Source: Dokdonia sinensis
GTDB lineage: Bacteria > Bacteroidota > Bacteroidia > Flavobacteriales > Flavobacteriaceae
Assembly (NCBI RefSeq): GCF_003688895.1
Contig: NZ_REFV01000017.1
Coordinates: 1 to 64,000, forward strand
Direction: 5' to 3'
DNA: 64,000 nt
In this document: positions 8,697-19,036 of the stretch, one piece after another
How positions within the stretch are numbered: the stretch's first letter is position 1
How the letters are laid out: every line of letters begins with the position of its first letter
Program-made: the position numbers and the translations under genes
The notes under the pieces: model-generated
The model's database searches: none
The model's input: only the letters and a program-made list of their open reading frames with translations
What the model was told of the DNA's origin: nothing

Positions 8697-9440
8697 CTAG
8701 GTCTCTTTATGATGTTGTATGAGATTTACACCTCTTACATATTTAGAATTTTTAGAGAGGCGAGCGGTAAGTTGTTGCGTGAGTTTTCGCGCCTCTTTGT
8801 CATCTTCGACTTTATACTTGAGCTCTAAAACTACGTCCTGTAATGTGGCTTTAGAAGCTTGTTTGTTTTTAAAATCTGGATTATAAAATACCATATTATA
8901 ATCTATGGTAATTCTAAACTTCTCACAATCTGACAAGAAATACCTGCGCTCGTAGGCGTTGAATAGTGCTGGCGACAGCTGTTTTAGATTAATAAGAAGC
9001 TCAGGATTGTTGATTTGGGCTATTTTTTCAAGTATGGCGTTCTCAGTTGAGGCAATAGAATTATACTCAAGATTATGGGAGAATCCATCAAGCTTAAACG
9101 AGAGTTTATCTCCTACGGCTCCCATTTTCTTTTTGATTTCTAAAATGGGATTTTCAATTTTAGAAAAAGTATCTCCGTACCATCGTAGTCGGTATTTATG
9201 CCGTTTGTCGTCACCTGCAACGTTTTGATGATAAAAGGACATCGATGGGTCGTCATAGTAAATATTGTTTACGGTGCGGCGGTAAAAAATTTCGTGAAAG
9301 CAAAAAGAGTTTACCAGTACCTCTGTCTCGATAATATCTTGAGGTAATTTGTGCGTGTAAATGAATTTGCGCTCATACCGGAGATTCTGAAAAATCTCGC
9401 TCGTCTCCTTAACGGCTGCTTTTTCCGTACTCCTTTCCAT
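8697..9440 (-). CDS. VTC-domain polyphosphate polymerase-like protein
   Basis: The 247 residues form a single tunnel-type domain of the VTC4 class. Charged tunnel motifs are visible: YERKFIYTH (about 26-34), KYRLRWYGD (about 82-90), ILEIKKKMG (about 98-106), FRITIDYN and VVLELKYKVED near the C-terminus. In yeast this fold makes polyphosphate from ATP; bacterial homologues are mostly untested. There is no signal peptide or membrane segment, so it is probably cytoplasmic or held by the DUF4956 membrane protein encoded upstream. The start overlaps the end of the CotH gene by 32 bases, strong evidence for one operon. Confidence 0.85.
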   Translation of the reverse strand: MERSTEKAAVKETSEIFQNLRYERKFIYTHKLPQDIIETEVLVNSFCFHEIFYRRTVNNIYYDDPSMSFYHQNVAGDDKRHKYRLRWYGDTFSKIENPILEIKKKMGAVGDKLSFKLDGFSHNLEYNSIASTENAILEKIAQINNPELLINLKQLSPALFNAYERRYFLSDCEKFRITIDYNMVFYNPDFKNKQASKATLQDVVLELKYKVEDDKEARKLTQQLTARLSKNSKYVRGVNLIQHHKET

Positions 9441-12420
9441 ACATTTGGTCTATCACATTGTTAGATACGGTCTCTACGGCCACATCATCTATTTTCAGGG
9501 TAGAATTGACTTCTATAAGGTGTTCTACACTTACGTTTTTAAATGAGAGCTCTCTTACATCTATGGAGGCTACGCCATATTCTGATTTTTTCTGGAATGC
9601 CGAAAGTCCTAGTCTCGTATCTGTAATATTGAGATTTGTAAGCGTCACATCCGAAAGGTCTTTACTCACAACACCTATCTCACCGCCAGAAACAGTAACA
9701 TTTTGGCCCGTAATAGTGCTATTTTCTCCTGCGCTTATAGCTTTGTCTGACGGATTTGTGACCGTGATATCGTTTAGTTTAAGGACAGAGCCTGAAACAT
9801 CTATCCCGTCGTTTCCAGAATTAATAAAGGAACATCGATTAAGACTTCCATTTACAAAATCCCCGTCAAAGGAGTCTGACTGTGTGTTTTCAAAAACAGT
9901 ATCTGTCATCACAAACTCAGACCTAATGATGTTGAGTGCGTCCTCACACCTATTATTTGTAAAACTACTGTTTGTAATGGTTACATCACTTTCGTGAAAG
10001 TTTACTGCGCCAGATACAGACCACAATTCAGATTGAGGATTAGAAAGATTGTCAAACTGTGTGTAGGTTACCTTAGATCTTTTACTGGCATCTGTCACAA
10101 AAATCCCTTGTCCCGTACCGTCTGAAGAAAAGAACCGTACCGGATTTTCCTTAGTTCCCGTACAGATAAGTGCAGATTTTGATCTTATGGAAGCATTGTT
10201 CTTAAAGTCCAATGAAAATCCAGATGGAATTTTGACCACATATCCAGATGGAATAACGAGATTTTGCTCCAGTTTAAACGAGCCTTTACTAAAGGCAAGA
10301 ATACTATCTGAAACGTTACTTATAAAGTCAAACAAATCCACATTTGGCGTATGGGATGCCTTATAGGAACTTATTTTTTTATCTAAATGCAAGCTGACGC
10401 TATAAGGCCTTATTTCTGAAAATTGAGTCGCTTTCACACCAGTTACATAATGTGGTATTCTAAGTTTTGAAACATCTTTAGGAAATTGAAACGTTCCTTT
10501 TTTGTTTTTTTTGGAGACAAAAGCGTTTACAAAATAGTTATTCAGTTTAAACCTTATAATTTGCGAGGTGTCTGCTGCGATTACTTTTATAGATTGTGCC
10601 ACACTCATTTTACGCCCATCTTTGTGTTCTAAATCTTTAATTTGAACGGGAAATGACGTTAAGTTGTCTATGCGTATGTCCATACTTGAATCATCGTAGC
10701 TTACAAGACTAGAGGTAATAAGTATAGCCGGATCTATTGTTTTTTTAATAAAATTACTATTGTAGGCTAAAATCTCATCGTCAAAAAGGTAGTTATACTC
10801 CGTATATAATGCTGACTTTAATTTTAAGAGTTCTGTCTTGTGACGAGATAAAAAGCTATTAATATAATCTGTGCTGCTTACGAGTGCAAGCTTTTGCCTT
10901 ACCTGTTTTTGATAAATGGTGTCATTTTCAGAAAATGGGTAGTGGGTGATTTCGGTTAACTTCCTGCCACTCATCGAGTCAAAGGAGATGGGCTCAAGCT
11001 TTCCAGTAATTGGATTGTAATACATTCTTAAATTATGCCAGACCAGCCCGTGAGAGCCGGCAAAAAGATTGTTAATCGCAACAAAGGTGGTTAACTTGTC
11101 CATATCAAAAACCTCTGAAATCTGATATTTAGATTGTCTTAAACCCTCCAAAAGTCCTTTTGCGGTTTCAAACTGTTTAGCCAGAGCAGGGTTGCTCAAT
11201 ACTTTGCCTTCATTAAAAACGCGTATGGGAGCCTTCATCACGTCTCTTAATGATTTTGAATATGCAGTTCTGTCTAGTTCTAGTTGTCGTTCTTTCTTAA
11301 CGTCAGACCAGTATAGAGACTCATCAAAGGCTACAATAACGCCCTCTCTCTTTCTGTTACTTTCTATCAGAATTTTATCAAATGATTCCTCAACTGCCAT
11401 TAACCCTACATTAATATCCTCATCATTTTCCTGATCTTTAATCTTGAGGTAAACTTCTGCATAGTCATAGCGTAATCCTATAATTTCTTCGTCTTTAATG
11501 ACTTTGTTAAGCAACCATTCCCATAAATAGTTGCGTACTTTAGGGTGCTGGATAGAGAATTTGCGCATACCCTTAAAGGTTTCTCCATCTTTCATCACAA
11601 CTCTATAAGACCATTTTTTTTTGTCTAACAAATGGTCTGGCCAGTCTCCTTTGAGCCTAAACTCAATATCTTTTTTGTCACCATTATTGAGAGAGATTTC
11701 GCCATTTATTAGATCACCATCTGCAGAGGATAACACACCTACGTCTAGCGCTTGTTTTCGTTTTTTTAGGATTTTTTCAAAATCCTTTGCTTTTGTAGTA
11801 ATAAAAATTTTATCCTGATTACTGTTAAGCTCTATTTCTGGGATGTCCTTGATAACAATTTTACCCAAATCTAATGATCTATCTACTCCTGGCTTATTGC
11901 GTCCAGTTCTTATAAATGCTATGTCACTTATGGGTATCTCCTTACCTAAGTAACTTGCACTCACTAAATCTCTCTGAAAAATATAGTATATGTTATTATC
12001 TGTTCTTATGGGCTCTCCAGTTTGAAAGAAATCAAGATTTATAAAACGAGCATTCCCCATGAGCTTTGTAGAGTCTTTTACAAAAAGATGTAAGAAAAAA
12101 TTATCCGTAATCTCCCGTCCTTTAGGAGCGTCCTTATAGGCATAGATGACTTTAGATACACCAGATTTATTTACAGCATACACCTTCAGGTCACTATTTT
12201 CATAAATTTTTGCGTCTTCCCCTTTTAGAAGTTCTTTGTAGTTAAGGCTAAGTCCATTAATAGTAGTTTTCTTACTCAGTTCATCAAGACTAGAAGAAAC
12301 GCGATCAGATTTTCTCGCAGCGTTGTTGTACAGTACATAAAAACTCAAAAGAATGACTCCCAAAATAGCCAGTGCTATAGGTAACCAGTTTCTTTTTGAA
12401 TTAGAGCGGGTAATCTGCAT
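9409..12420 (-). CDS. Membrane-anchored CotH-kinase-like protein with beta-helix tail
   Basis: The 1003 residues start with a single membrane anchor (about 14-31, WLPIALAILGVILLSFYVLY) with a basic N-terminus, so the bulk should be periplasmic. Residues about 250-490 resemble the CotH kinase domain: RLKGDWPDHL, KKWSYRVVM, LRYDYAEVYL and MYYNPITGKLEPISFD, where D481 sits in the position of the metal-binding aspartate. Residues about 735-985 are a right-handed beta-helix (repeated NNxxxDALNI, DSFDGDF, DGIDVSG turns). CotH proteins phosphorylate spore-coat proteins in Bacillus; no spore coat exists here, so the target is unknown. Neighbours are DUF4956 (upstream) and VTC (downstream, overlapping). 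Confidence 0.82.
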   Translation of the reverse strand: MQITRSNSKRNWLPIALAILGVILLSFYVLYNNAARKSDRVSSSLDELSKKTTINGLSLNYKELLKGEDAKIYENSDLKVYAVNKSGVSKVIYAYKDAPKGREITDNFFLHLFVKDSTKLMGNARFINLDFFQTGEPIRTDNNIYYIFQRDLVSASYLGKEIPISDIAFIRTGRNKPGVDRSLDLGKIVIKDIPEIELNSNQDKIFITTKAKDFEKILKKRKQALDVGVLSSADGDLINGEISLNNGDKKDIEFRLKGDWPDHLLDKKKWSYRVVMKDGETFKGMRKFSIQHPKVRNYLWEWLLNKVIKDEEIIGLRYDYAEVYLKIKDQENDEDINVGLMAVEESFDKILIESNRKREGVIVAFDESLYWSDVKKERQLELDRTAYSKSLRDVMKAPIRVFNEGKVLSNPALAKQFETAKGLLEGLRQSKYQISEVFDMDKLTTFVAINNLFAGSHGLVWHNLRMYYNPITGKLEPISFDSMSGRKLTEITHYPFSENDTIYQKQVRQKLALVSSTDYINSFLSRHKTELLKLKSALYTEYNYLFDDEILAYNSNFIKKTIDPAILITSSLVSYDDSSMDIRIDNLTSFPVQIKDLEHKDGRKMSVAQSIKVIAADTSQIIRFKLNNYFVNAFVSKKNKKGTFQFPKDVSKLRIPHYVTGVKATQFSEIRPYSVSLHLDKKISSYKASHTPNVDLFDFISNVSDSILAFSKGSFKLEQNLVIPSGYVVKIPSGFSLDFKNNASIRSKSALICTGTKENPVRFFSSDGTGQGIFVTDASKRSKVTYTQFDNLSNPQSELWSVSGAVNFHESDVTITNSSFTNNRCEDALNIIRSEFVMTDTVFENTQSDSFDGDFVNGSLNRCSFINSGNDGIDVSGSVLKLNDITVTNPSDKAISAGENSTITGQNVTVSGGEIGVVSKDLSDVTLTNLNITDTRLGLSAFQKKSEYGVASIDVRELSFKNVSVEHLIEVNSTLKIDDVAVETVSNNVIDQMYGKEYGKSSR

Positions 12421-12431
12421 TTTTTTAGTTT

Positions 12432-13106
12432 TTAAAGCGAATTGTCAATAAACGTAACGTCTACTTTAGAATGAATAGCCACAAGTTTTTCATTTATGCT
12501 ATTCAGGTTATCAAAGGATTTAACCTTCACGAGATAGTTTATAGCGATATTGTTTTCTCCGTGCTTGATTCTTTTTACATCCAGTTGGCGCGTATTTGCA
12601 CTTATAGCATCGGTAATATTCTTTATGACTACTGCTCGTTGGTCAGCCTCACACGGCATATCGACTAAGATATTTTGAGTAATGGATGAATCGCCCCCTT
12701 TGTGCTGTATAATCACTATAAGCATCAATATTATAAAACCAATGAGTGTGGGAAAAAGTTGGTTAGCTCCCATTCCCAATCCTATCGCGATCGCCATAAA
12801 GAAGTATCCCAGCTCTTCTGGTTCCTTAATTGCTGTTCTAAAACGTACAATAGACAAGGCTCCAACTAATCCCAGCGAGAGGGCAAGAGAAGACTTTACA
12901 ATAGATATGATTATAAATGTAGTAAGACCTACAATCATCAGTACTTTAGAAAGTTGTGCTCTGTTAGAAATAGACTGGCCAAACCTCCTGTAAACTACCG
13001 CAAGAAGAAATAATAGCCCCGCGCAGAGTAAAATGTATGCAATGTATTGCGTAGGTGAAAAGGTGTCTTCAAAACTCAAAGACAATTGATCTATAAATTG
13101 ATCCAT
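12432..13106 (-). CDS. DUF4956 membrane protein
   Basis: The 224-residue protein has about four membrane segments in its first 130 residues (ILLCAGLLFLLAVVY, VLMIVGLTTFIIISIV, a LSLGLVGALSIVRFRTAIKE region and LIGFIILMLIVII) and a soluble alpha/beta C-terminal part. The motif GALSIVRFRTAIKEPEELGY is the hallmark of DUF4956. Homologues are commonly found beside VTC and CotH genes, as here, and may anchor or regulate the polymerase. It is the first gene of the four-gene minus-strand unit, 11 bases before the CotH start. Confidence 0.88.
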   Translation of the reverse strand: MDQFIDQLSLSFEDTFSPTQYIAYILLCAGLLFLLAVVYRRFGQSISNRAQLSKVLMIVGLTTFIIISIVKSSLALSLGLVGALSIVRFRTAIKEPEELGYFFMAIAIGLGMGANQLFPTLIGFIILMLIVIIQHKGGDSSITQNILVDMPCEADQRAVVIKNITDAISANTRQLDVKRIKHGENNIAINYLVKVKSFDNLNSINEKLVAIHSKVDVTFIDNSL

Positions 13107-13258
13107 AATTAAAAATATAAATGTGATGGTGCGCGAAGTTAAATTTATTTATACAAACCAGCTAAAGACAGCCAGAATTCCTTTTGAACTGGCTACTGTG
13201 TCGACTTTAATTTAAGAAGTTATGTTCTTTTTGGCATCAGTGATAACTGTTAGGAGTA

Positions 13259-13274
13259 CGCTTTCGCGAAAGCA
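13259..13274. repeat. Palindrome copy, 14-mer core perfect
   Basis: Intergenic, 135 bases upstream of atpD; the last base is A. Left flank GAGTA is shared with other copies. Confidence 0.92.
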
Positions 13275-13341
13275 TAAAATGCCACCATAAAATCTAACAC
13301 AAAAACTTACATTTTGCATTTTTCTATAAAAAATAAAAAGG

Positions 13342-13349
13342 TATCTTTG
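13342..13349 (+). promoter_or_regulatory. Candidate -7 element of the atpD promoter (TATCTTTG)
   Basis: The octamer fits TAnnTTTG and lies 59 bases before the atpD ATG at 13409. The nearest upstream TTTG (13313-13316) is spaced wider than the usual 19-21 bases, so only the -7 element is well supported. Confidence 0.5.
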
Positions 13350-13402
13350 CGCTCTGAAAAAGGAGGTATTTTGCACCTTATATAATGCTAAACATTAAAT
13401 AG

Positions 13403-14917
<1,515 letters not shown>

Positions 14918-14946
14918 GAGCGATTTTTATTAAACTAACGAATTAT

Positions 14947-14990
14947 TTCTCTCCCTCTGGGAGAGATGCCCGGAGGGCAGAGAGGGAAAT
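14947..14990. repeat. GC-rich double hairpin between atpD and atpC
   Basis: CTCTCCC (14949-14955) pairs with GGGAGAG (14959-14965), and GCCC (14968-14971) with GGGC (14975-14978). The outer arms TTTCTCTCCC and AGAGGGAAA are also complementary, so two folds compete. It resembles the REP-like GC-rich elements at 25289 and 57047. Placed inside an operon it may protect or attenuate the transcript. Confidence 0.6.
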
Positions 14991-15020
14991 CCCTAAGTAA
15001 TTGATATAAACATTAGCATT

Positions 15021-15299
15021 ATGCACTTAGAAATTGTAACTCCAGAAGCATCATTAGTAAGTGGCGAAGTAAAAAGCGTTACTGTTCCAGGTGTAGATGG
15101 TGAATTTCAAATGTTAGACAATCACGCGGCCGTTGTTTCATTACTGGACGAAGGGAAAGTAAAGTTTGAAGGTAGCCCTACGATTGCTAAAGGTTTTGAA
15201 AAAAAATTTACTAAAGAGTCTGATGGAAAATGGTCACTAGCCATTGCCAGCGGTACTGTTGAGATGAACAATAATAAAGTAATTGTACTGGCAGATTAA
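15021..15299 (+). CDS. atpC: F1F0 ATP synthase subunit epsilon (short form)
   Basis: The 92 residues cover only the N-terminal beta-sandwich of epsilon (MHLEIVTPEASLVSGEVKSVTVPG, DGEFQMLDNHAAVVSLLDEGKV). The C-terminal two-helix hairpin, which inhibits rotation in enzymes of about 130-140 residues, is missing, with an ordinary stop and a terminator directly behind, so this is a natural short form and not a truncation. The gene lies 103 bases after atpD and is probably on the same transcript. Confidence 0.93.
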   Translation: MHLEIVTPEASLVSGEVKSVTVPGVDGEFQMLDNHAAVVSLLDEGKVKFEGSPTIAKGFEKKFTKESDGKWSLAIASGTVEMNNNKVIVLAD

Positions 15300-15321
15300 T
15301 CGCTCAGTATGATAAACTATA

Positions 15322-15355
15322 ATCCCAAATTCCGAAAGGAGTTTGGGATTTTTAG
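15322..15355 (+). terminator. Rho-independent terminator after atpC
   Basis: ATCCCAAATTCC and GGAGTTTGGGAT form a 12-pair stem (one T-G wobble) closed by a GAAA tetraloop, followed by TTTTTAGTTTT. It begins 23 bases past the atpC stop. Confidence 0.92.
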
Positions 15356-15525
15356 TTTTAAATAGGTTTCTAATCAAACCATTTGTAATACATCTTTTGA
15401 AAATGGAAAAATTGCACTGCTTCTAACGGAAGTAGCGTAATTTTAAAATACAATTTACTTCATTTTGGTTAGGAGTTGTTCATCTCATATTTAGTATCTT
15501 AGTGAGCTTATCAATACTCAATCTT

Positions 15526-17448
15526 ATGAAAATCACTGATAAGTCAATTGCCTATGAATCTGCAGGTACAATTGAAGAAACGCGCCTCGAGAAAATACAC
15601 AATGTTGTTTTTGAAGATAGTATAACCGCTTCTAAGATGGTTGCTCAGGAAATTGCTGCGCTCATACGGGAAAAGGGTAAGCAAGGTAGTAAGTGTGTTC
15701 TAGGACTTGCCACAGGATCTTCTCCTATTAGGGTTTACGATGAGCTTATTAGATTGCACAAGGAAGAAGGACTGAGCTTTAGGAATGTAATCACCTTTAA
15801 TTTGGATGAGTATTATGGGCTTTCTAGAGAAAACCCTGAGAGCTATCACTATTTTATGCAGGAGCAATTGTTCGATCATATTGATGTGCTCCCTGAAAAT
15901 ATTCATATTCCTGACGGTACGGTTGCTCCAGATGATATCGAGGATTATTGTAAATCCTACGAATTAAAAATTAAGAGCGCTGGCGGTCTTGATTTTCAGC
16001 TTTTAGGAATAGGGCGTACGGGGCACATTGGTTTTAATGAACCCGGTTCTCATGTCAATTCTAGGACACGACTCGTTACCCTTGACCACATTACCAGAGT
16101 AGATGCATCTTCTTCATTTATGGGGATACAGAATGTACCACGCAAAGCAATTACGATGGGAATAGGAACTGTACTTGTCGCAAAACGTATTGTCCTGCTG
16201 GGATGGGGAAATCATAAGGCACAGATTTTAAGGGACACCATAGAGGGTGAAATATCTTCGGAGGTTCCAGCTACGTACTTACAGCGTCACGGTAATACCA
16301 CATTCATTCTGGATACTGAGGCCGCTTCAGAGCTTACCCGTATTAATACACCCTGGCTTGTAGGGACGTGTCATTGGACCGAACTTTTAAAACGGCGAGC
16401 GGTAATTTGGCTAAGTAAGCAGCTTAAAAAATCTATTTTAAAACTTACGGACAGGGATTATAATGCTCACGATATGTCCGATTTGCTCCAAATCGAGGGA
16501 ACGGCCTATGACCTCAATATAAAAGTATTTAATACACTACAAAGGTCCATTACTGGATGGCCAGGAGGAAAACACAATGCAGATGATACCTACAGGCCTG
16601 AGCGGTCTCAACCACAGCGCAAAAGAGTCATCATATTTAGCCCACATCCAGATGATGATGTGATTTCTATGGGGGGAACCTTTGACAGGCTTGTAGAACA
16701 AGGTCACGAAGTACACGTGGTCTATCAAACGTCTGGGAACATTGCGGTGTCAAATAATGAGGCGCTCAAATTTGCCCGTATCGCCAGACAATATTCATCA
16801 GATATCAAAACGATGGATATGATAATTTCTGAGTTAACAGAAGAGATTACGGGAGGAACTAGTTCCTTGCCTGTGCGCAACCTCAAAGGGTTAATCCGTA
16901 GGGAAGAGTCATTGCTGGCAACTGCCTTTTTAGGATTACCTGAGAGCAACGTTCATTTTTTAGACTTACCATTTTACGAGACTGGACAAAAAAAGAAAAA
17001 CAAACTTAGTAGCGTGGACGTACAATTAATGACAGAAATTATTAAAAAAGTAGCGCCTCATCAGATCTATGCTGCAGGAGACCTTGCAGACCCTCACGGA
17101 ACACATAAAGTTTGTCTTGAAGCGCTCTTTGCTGCATTAGAAGAACTAAAAGATCATAAAAGTCTTAAAGATTGTTGGGTGTGGTTGTATCGTGGAGCTT
17201 GGCACGAGTGGGAAATACACGAAATGGATATGGCTGTCCCTATGAGCCCAGATCAGGTAATAAAGAAGCGATTAGCTATATTTTACCATCAGTCGCAAAA
17301 AGACGGGGTGATGTTTCAGGGCGATGACCCTAGAGAATTTTGGGTACGCGCCGAAGATAGAAATCGAGCCACGGCCCAACAGTTCAATAAACTCGGATTT
17401 GCAGACTATGCGGCGATAGAAACTTTTAAGCGCTATCGTTTTAGATAA
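15526..17448 (+). CDS. nagB: Glucosamine-6-phosphate deaminase fused to a PIG-L deacetylase-like domain
   Basis: Starting at ATG 15526 (an upstream GTG at 15502 is in frame but less likely) the product is 640 residues. The N-terminal half is NagB: VLGLATGSSPIRVY, FNLDEYYGL and GIGRTGHIGFNEPGS carry the catalytic Asp/His set that converts GlcN6P to Fru6P and ammonia. The C-terminal half (from about 365) is LmbE/PIG-L-like: FSPHPDDDVISMGG has the metal-binding HPDD, and DLADPHGTHKVC supplies a second His cluster. The fusion suggests one protein that both removes acetyl groups and deaminates amino sugars. It is flanked by terminator and convergent XRE genes and appears monocistronic. Confidence 0.93.
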   Translation: MKITDKSIAYESAGTIEETRLEKIHNVVFEDSITASKMVAQEIAALIREKGKQGSKCVLGLATGSSPIRVYDELIRLHKEEGLSFRNVITFNLDEYYGLSRENPESYHYFMQEQLFDHIDVLPENIHIPDGTVAPDDIEDYCKSYELKIKSAGGLDFQLLGIGRTGHIGFNEPGSHVNSRTRLVTLDHITRVDASSSFMGIQNVPRKAITMGIGTVLVAKRIVLLGWGNHKAQILRDTIEGEISSEVPATYLQRHGNTTFILDTEAASELTRINTPWLVGTCHWTELLKRRAVIWLSKQLKKSILKLTDRDYNAHDMSDLLQIEGTAYDLNIKVFNTLQRSITGWPGGKHNADDTYRPERSQPQRKRVIIFSPHPDDDVISMGGTFDRLVEQGHEVHVVYQTSGNIAVSNNEALKFARIARQYSSDIKTMDMIISELTEEITGGTSSLPVRNLKGLIRREESLLATAFLGLPESNVHFLDLPFYETGQKKKNKLSSVDVQLMTEIIKKVAPHQIYAAGDLADPHGTHKVCLEALFAALEELKDHKSLKDCWVWLYRGAWHEWEIHEMDMAVPMSPDQVIKKRLAIFYHQSQKDGVMFQGDDPREFWVRAEDRNRATAQQFNKLGFADYAAIETFKRYRFR

Positions 17449-17468
17449 GGTTGACGTGAGGGGCGTTT

Positions 17469-17693
17469 TTAGGTAGTACGCTTTCGCGAAAGCGGAGCAA
17501 ACTCTAAAATATCACCAGGCTGACAATCCAAAGCTTCACATATAGCTTCAAGTGTAGAAAACCTCACAGCCTTCGCCTTTCCAGATTTTAAGATAGACAG
17601 ATTTGCCTCCGTAATTCCTACGATTTCTGCGAGCTCTTTGCTTCTCATTTTACGATCTGCCAGTACGACATCTAAGTTTATAATGATGGGCAT
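17469..17693 (-). CDS. Small XRE/Cro-type transcriptional regulator
   Basis: The 74 residues form a single helix-turn-helix domain of the YozG type: MRSKELAEIVGITEANLSILKSGKAKAVRFSTLEAIC, with recognition helix near residues 27-37 and the C-terminal CEALDCQPGDILEF. It lies 3 bases after the second DUF2975 gene; HTH proteins of this kind usually accompany DUF2975 membrane proteins and probably control them. A perfect 16-base palindrome encodes LSRKR at its extreme C-terminus. Confidence 0.9.
   Translation of the reverse strand: MPIIINLDVVLADRKMRSKELAEIVGITEANLSILKSGKAKAVRFSTLEAICEALDCQPGDILEFAPLSRKRTT
17479..17494. repeat. Palindrome copy, perfect 16-mer
   Basis: Overlaps the last codons of the small XRE gene (LSRKR) and lies 30 bases from the nagB stop. 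Confidence 0.95.
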
Positions 17694-17696
17694 AGG

Positions 17697-18245
17697 CTAT
17701 ATGGTTAGGTCGTTTTCTATTTGGATTTCGACGCCTCTTTTTAAAACTTGAGCAATAATAAAGAGTATCCCTGCAAAAAGGATAAAGGCATCTGCGCCTT
17801 TTATAAATTCGTTCATTACTGAGAAATTTTCGGCATCAAGAAAAGCTTGACTAAGGCGGAGGGAAACATTGCTTAGGATACCAATGGTGAGCGAGACGTA
17901 ACTCATTTTTGATACAATTACACTAAGGATAGGAGTAAAGGGGCGTTCAAATTTAATTTTGGCAAAAATCTGAGTGACAAAATATAAGAGCAAGGTTTTG
18001 AATATGAAACTCACCACTATTGAGATTGTAATCAGGTAATAGACTACCGGTGTCTTAGTAATGGTGTCAAATAGGTCAAGACCACTATAAAGTTCACTCG
18101 CACTTTCAGGATTAATTTGTACCTGAATTAAAAATGAATAGGCTAAAATCCCTGTTTGAACGAGAAGCGATATAAATGTGAGCCAACTTATAGCCTGCAT
18201 TACCTGCAGGATATTTTGTGTTCTTGTTTTCTTAATTGGATTCAT
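17697..18245 (-). CDS. DUF2975 membrane protein (second copy)
   Basis: A 182-residue protein with four membrane segments (about 17-39, 60-85, 108-128 and 145-165) and the ending GVEIQIENDLTI, the typical DUF2975 tail. It is related to the upstream protein of 170 residues, which ends in a similar ENELTV. Function is unknown; such proteins occur as membrane partners of small XRE regulators. It sits 10 bases after its paralogue and 3 before the regulator. Confidence 0.82.
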   Translation of the reverse strand: MNPIKKTRTQNILQVMQAISWLTFISLLVQTGILAYSFLIQVQINPESASELYSGLDLFDTITKTPVVYYLITISIVVSFIFKTLLLYFVTQIFAKIKFERPFTPILSVIVSKMSYVSLTIGILSNVSLRLSQAFLDAENFSVMNEFIKGADAFILFAGILFIIAQVLKRGVEIQIENDLTI

Positions 18246-18255
18246 AATCTAATTA

Positions 18256-18768
18256 TTAAACCGTTAATTCATTTTCTTCTTTTAAGGCCTTAGCCTGTAA
18301 AAAAGCTTCTCCAAAAAACATAAAATAGAGCCCAACAATCACCAGAAAAACGGCTGTAAGGAACACACTGTCAAAACTTATTTGAAGTTTAGATAAGAGC
18401 ACCAGTGGTCCAACAAACTGAAGTAGCGCTGTTCCTATTCCTGTATAGACGAGGAATCTCCCGCCGTTCTTAAAACCATTTGAGACAGGTTCTGAAAACC
18501 CAACACCTTTGTGCAAGAAGGGAGTGGTCTGTTTTAAATGGTTAATAGCCAGAATGAAAACATAAAAAAGCCCTAAACAGCAAGCGGTATAGAGGATAGT
18601 ACCCCACGCCCCAAAGTTGACACTATCCAAGCCATCACAGCCGTCTGTTTCAATCGTTTTCCCGCTAAAGAAAAGAGCTATTGCGCCAGCGCAAGCCAAA
18701 TAGAAAAACAGATTCAATCCATAATAAAAGTACTTTATGATAGTACTTAAGGTAGAGATATTTTTCAT
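18256..18768 (-). CDS. DUF2975 membrane protein (first copy)
   Basis: The 170-residue protein has four predicted membrane segments (about 13-31, 54-76, 102-125, 133-153) and the tail ALKEENELTV. A Cys-containing loop (ETDGCDGLD) lies between the first two segments. It opens a three-gene minus-strand unit with a paralogue and an XRE regulator. Its role is unknown. The 267-base AT-rich gap upstream (18769-19036) shows no gene. Confidence 0.78.
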   Translation of the reverse strand: MKNISTLSTIIKYFYYGLNLFFYLACAGAIALFFSGKTIETDGCDGLDSVNFGAWGTILYTACCLGLFYVFILAINHLKQTTPFLHKGVGFSEPVSNGFKNGGRFLVYTGIGTALLQFVGPLVLLSKLQISFDSVFLTAVFLVIVGLYFMFFGEAFLQAKALKEENELTV

Positions 18769-19036
18769 TTTATTATTGTTTTACGATAACAAATATATAA
18801 AAATTATTGAAAAACAATAATAATATTTTTGAATTATATATCAAATTGACAAGCTTGTACTCTAAACTTATTGACATTAAATGCGACAATGGCTCTCGGA
18901 TAAATAAGAAATATTGATTAATAAATAGTGAGTCGAGCCTTTTGATTTTTATCTAGAAGTTATGAAATTCCCACAGCCACAATACAAAATTATTTAAGTT
19001 TGATTATTCTTTTAATAAGAAAGGGAGTGGTAATAA

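Noticed and set aside
9458-9997. 179-codon plus-strand frame inside the CotH gene
   Set aside because: Antisense shadow of the beta-helix region, with no recognisable domain.
9989-10001. CACTTTCGTGAAAGT in the CotH gene
   Set aside because: Two changes in the core CGCG; treated as chance or a decayed copy.
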